In this document: positions 5,459 through 5,834 of the stretch, one piece after another
Layout: each line of letters starts with the position of its first letter
Position numbering within the stretch: the stretch's first letter is position 1
DNA from: Chloroflexota bacterium
GTDB taxonomy: Bacteria > Chloroflexota > Limnocylindria > Limnocylindrales > CSP1-4
Length of the DNA stretch: 5,834 bases
Assembly: GCA_017860675.1 (NCBI GenBank)
Contig: JAGDMV010000120.1
Coordinates: forward strand, 1-5,834
Direction: 5' to 3'
Translations under genes and position numbers: made by a program
Notes under the pieces: generated by a model
What the model saw: only the letters and a program-made list of their open reading frames with translations
Database searches by the model: none
Told to the model about the DNA's origin: nothing

Positions 5459-5834
5459 TCAGTCCTTCGCCGCGGCCTTCGGGAAGGCGGCCAGGAAGAC
5501 ATCCCAGCCGCCGTCCCTCAGCAGGACGTGCGAGGAGTCCGGCATGACGTCGAGCGAGACGGGGTTCCCCTGCGCCTTGAGCACCGAGAAGAGGAGCTGC
5601 TGCGCATCCGCCTGGCCGATCCAGCCATCGGCGAACGCCCCGTTCGCCTCGAGCTGGCGGCGCAGGTCTCCCGACGGGTCGCGCACGGCGAGCCACGAGT
5701 CGGCGGCCCACGGGTCGCCCACCTCGCGCTCGTAAACGGCACCCGGGGTCTCCGACACCAGCATCACGACCTTCTGGTCCCTGTGCGCGGCGAGGTAGTT
5801 CCAGGGCGTGAGGATGTCCATCACGCCGGGATCT
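5459..5834 (-). CDS. C-terminal part of a probable alpha/beta-hydrolase; 5' end outside the window
   Basis: The frame is open to the right edge, giving 124 residues before the TGA at 5461-5459. GTG (5824) and ATG (5821) codons are near the edge, but no ribosome site precedes them. The sequence begins mid-fold with DPGVMDILTPWNYLAAH, so the gene very likely continues outside. A beta-strand-like KVVMLVSETPG (21-31) is followed by a helical insertion. Then comes the typical end of alpha/beta-hydrolases: ADGWIGQADAQQLLFSVLKAQG (acid-bearing loop and helix), VSLDVMPDSSH (strand and the loop with candidate catalytic His102), and a final helix GGWDVFLAAFPKA. Asp69 is a candidate catalytic acid. The nucleophile and oxyanion region would lie beyond the edge, so an esterase/peptidase-like role is an inference from fold resemblance. 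It is convergent with the kelch remnant. Confidence 0.7.
   Translation of the reverse strand, partial: DPGVMDILTPWNYLAAHRDQKVVMLVSETPGAVYEREVGDPWAADSWLAVRDPSGDLRRQLEANGAFADGWIGQADAQQLLFSVLKAQGNPVSLDVMPDSSHVLLRDGGWDVFLAAFPKAAAKD

Noticed and set aside
4336..5502. A 388-codon minus-strand frame opposite the Rieske gene and kelch remnant
   Set aside because: It is antisense to recognisable Rieske and kelch coding sequence, with charged, repetitive composition and no domain.

Overview
The window is very GC-rich, with strongly G/C-biased third codon positions and several short signal-peptide lipoproteins. This would fit a free-living Chloroflexota bacterium (Limnocylindria-like) or possibly an actinobacterium. 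The assignment is an inference from composition and protein style. There is no rRNA, tRNA, integrase or CRISPR array here.

Layout from left to right. A lipoprotein with two META (HslJ-type) domains and a Pro-Thr-Lys repeat tail runs off the left edge (minus strand, 1-999). Upstream of it, on the same strand, is a small four-helix membrane protein (1048-1437). A divergent promoter region of about 200 bp (1438-1645) separates these from the main gene of the window (plus strand, 1646-3529). That gene encodes a CpaF/TadA-type secretion ATPase fused in frame at its C-terminus to a RidA/YjgF-like domain. Convergent to it is a small cysteine-containing lipoprotein of unknown family (minus, 3547-4035). 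Then come a possible 79-residue basic small protein (plus, 4125-4364), a Tat-exported Rieske [2Fe-2S] lipoprotein (plus, 4531-5028), a remnant of a kelch-repeat gene (plus, about 5050-5451), and the C-terminal part of a probable alpha/beta-hydrolase entering from the right edge (minus, 5459-5834).

The genes do not form one recognisable pathway. Most act at or outside the membrane: two lipoproteins, a Tat-lipoprotein redox protein, a small membrane protein, and a cytoplasmic ATPase that would energise a pilus or secretion machine. The ATPase stands alone, with no tadB/tadC, prepilin, prepilin peptidase or secretin gene beside it. The strongest candidate for something undescribed is the CpaF-RidA fusion, whose RidA part appears to lack the usual catalytic arginine. 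The second is the kelch remnant lying in the same frame directly behind the Rieske stop codon.
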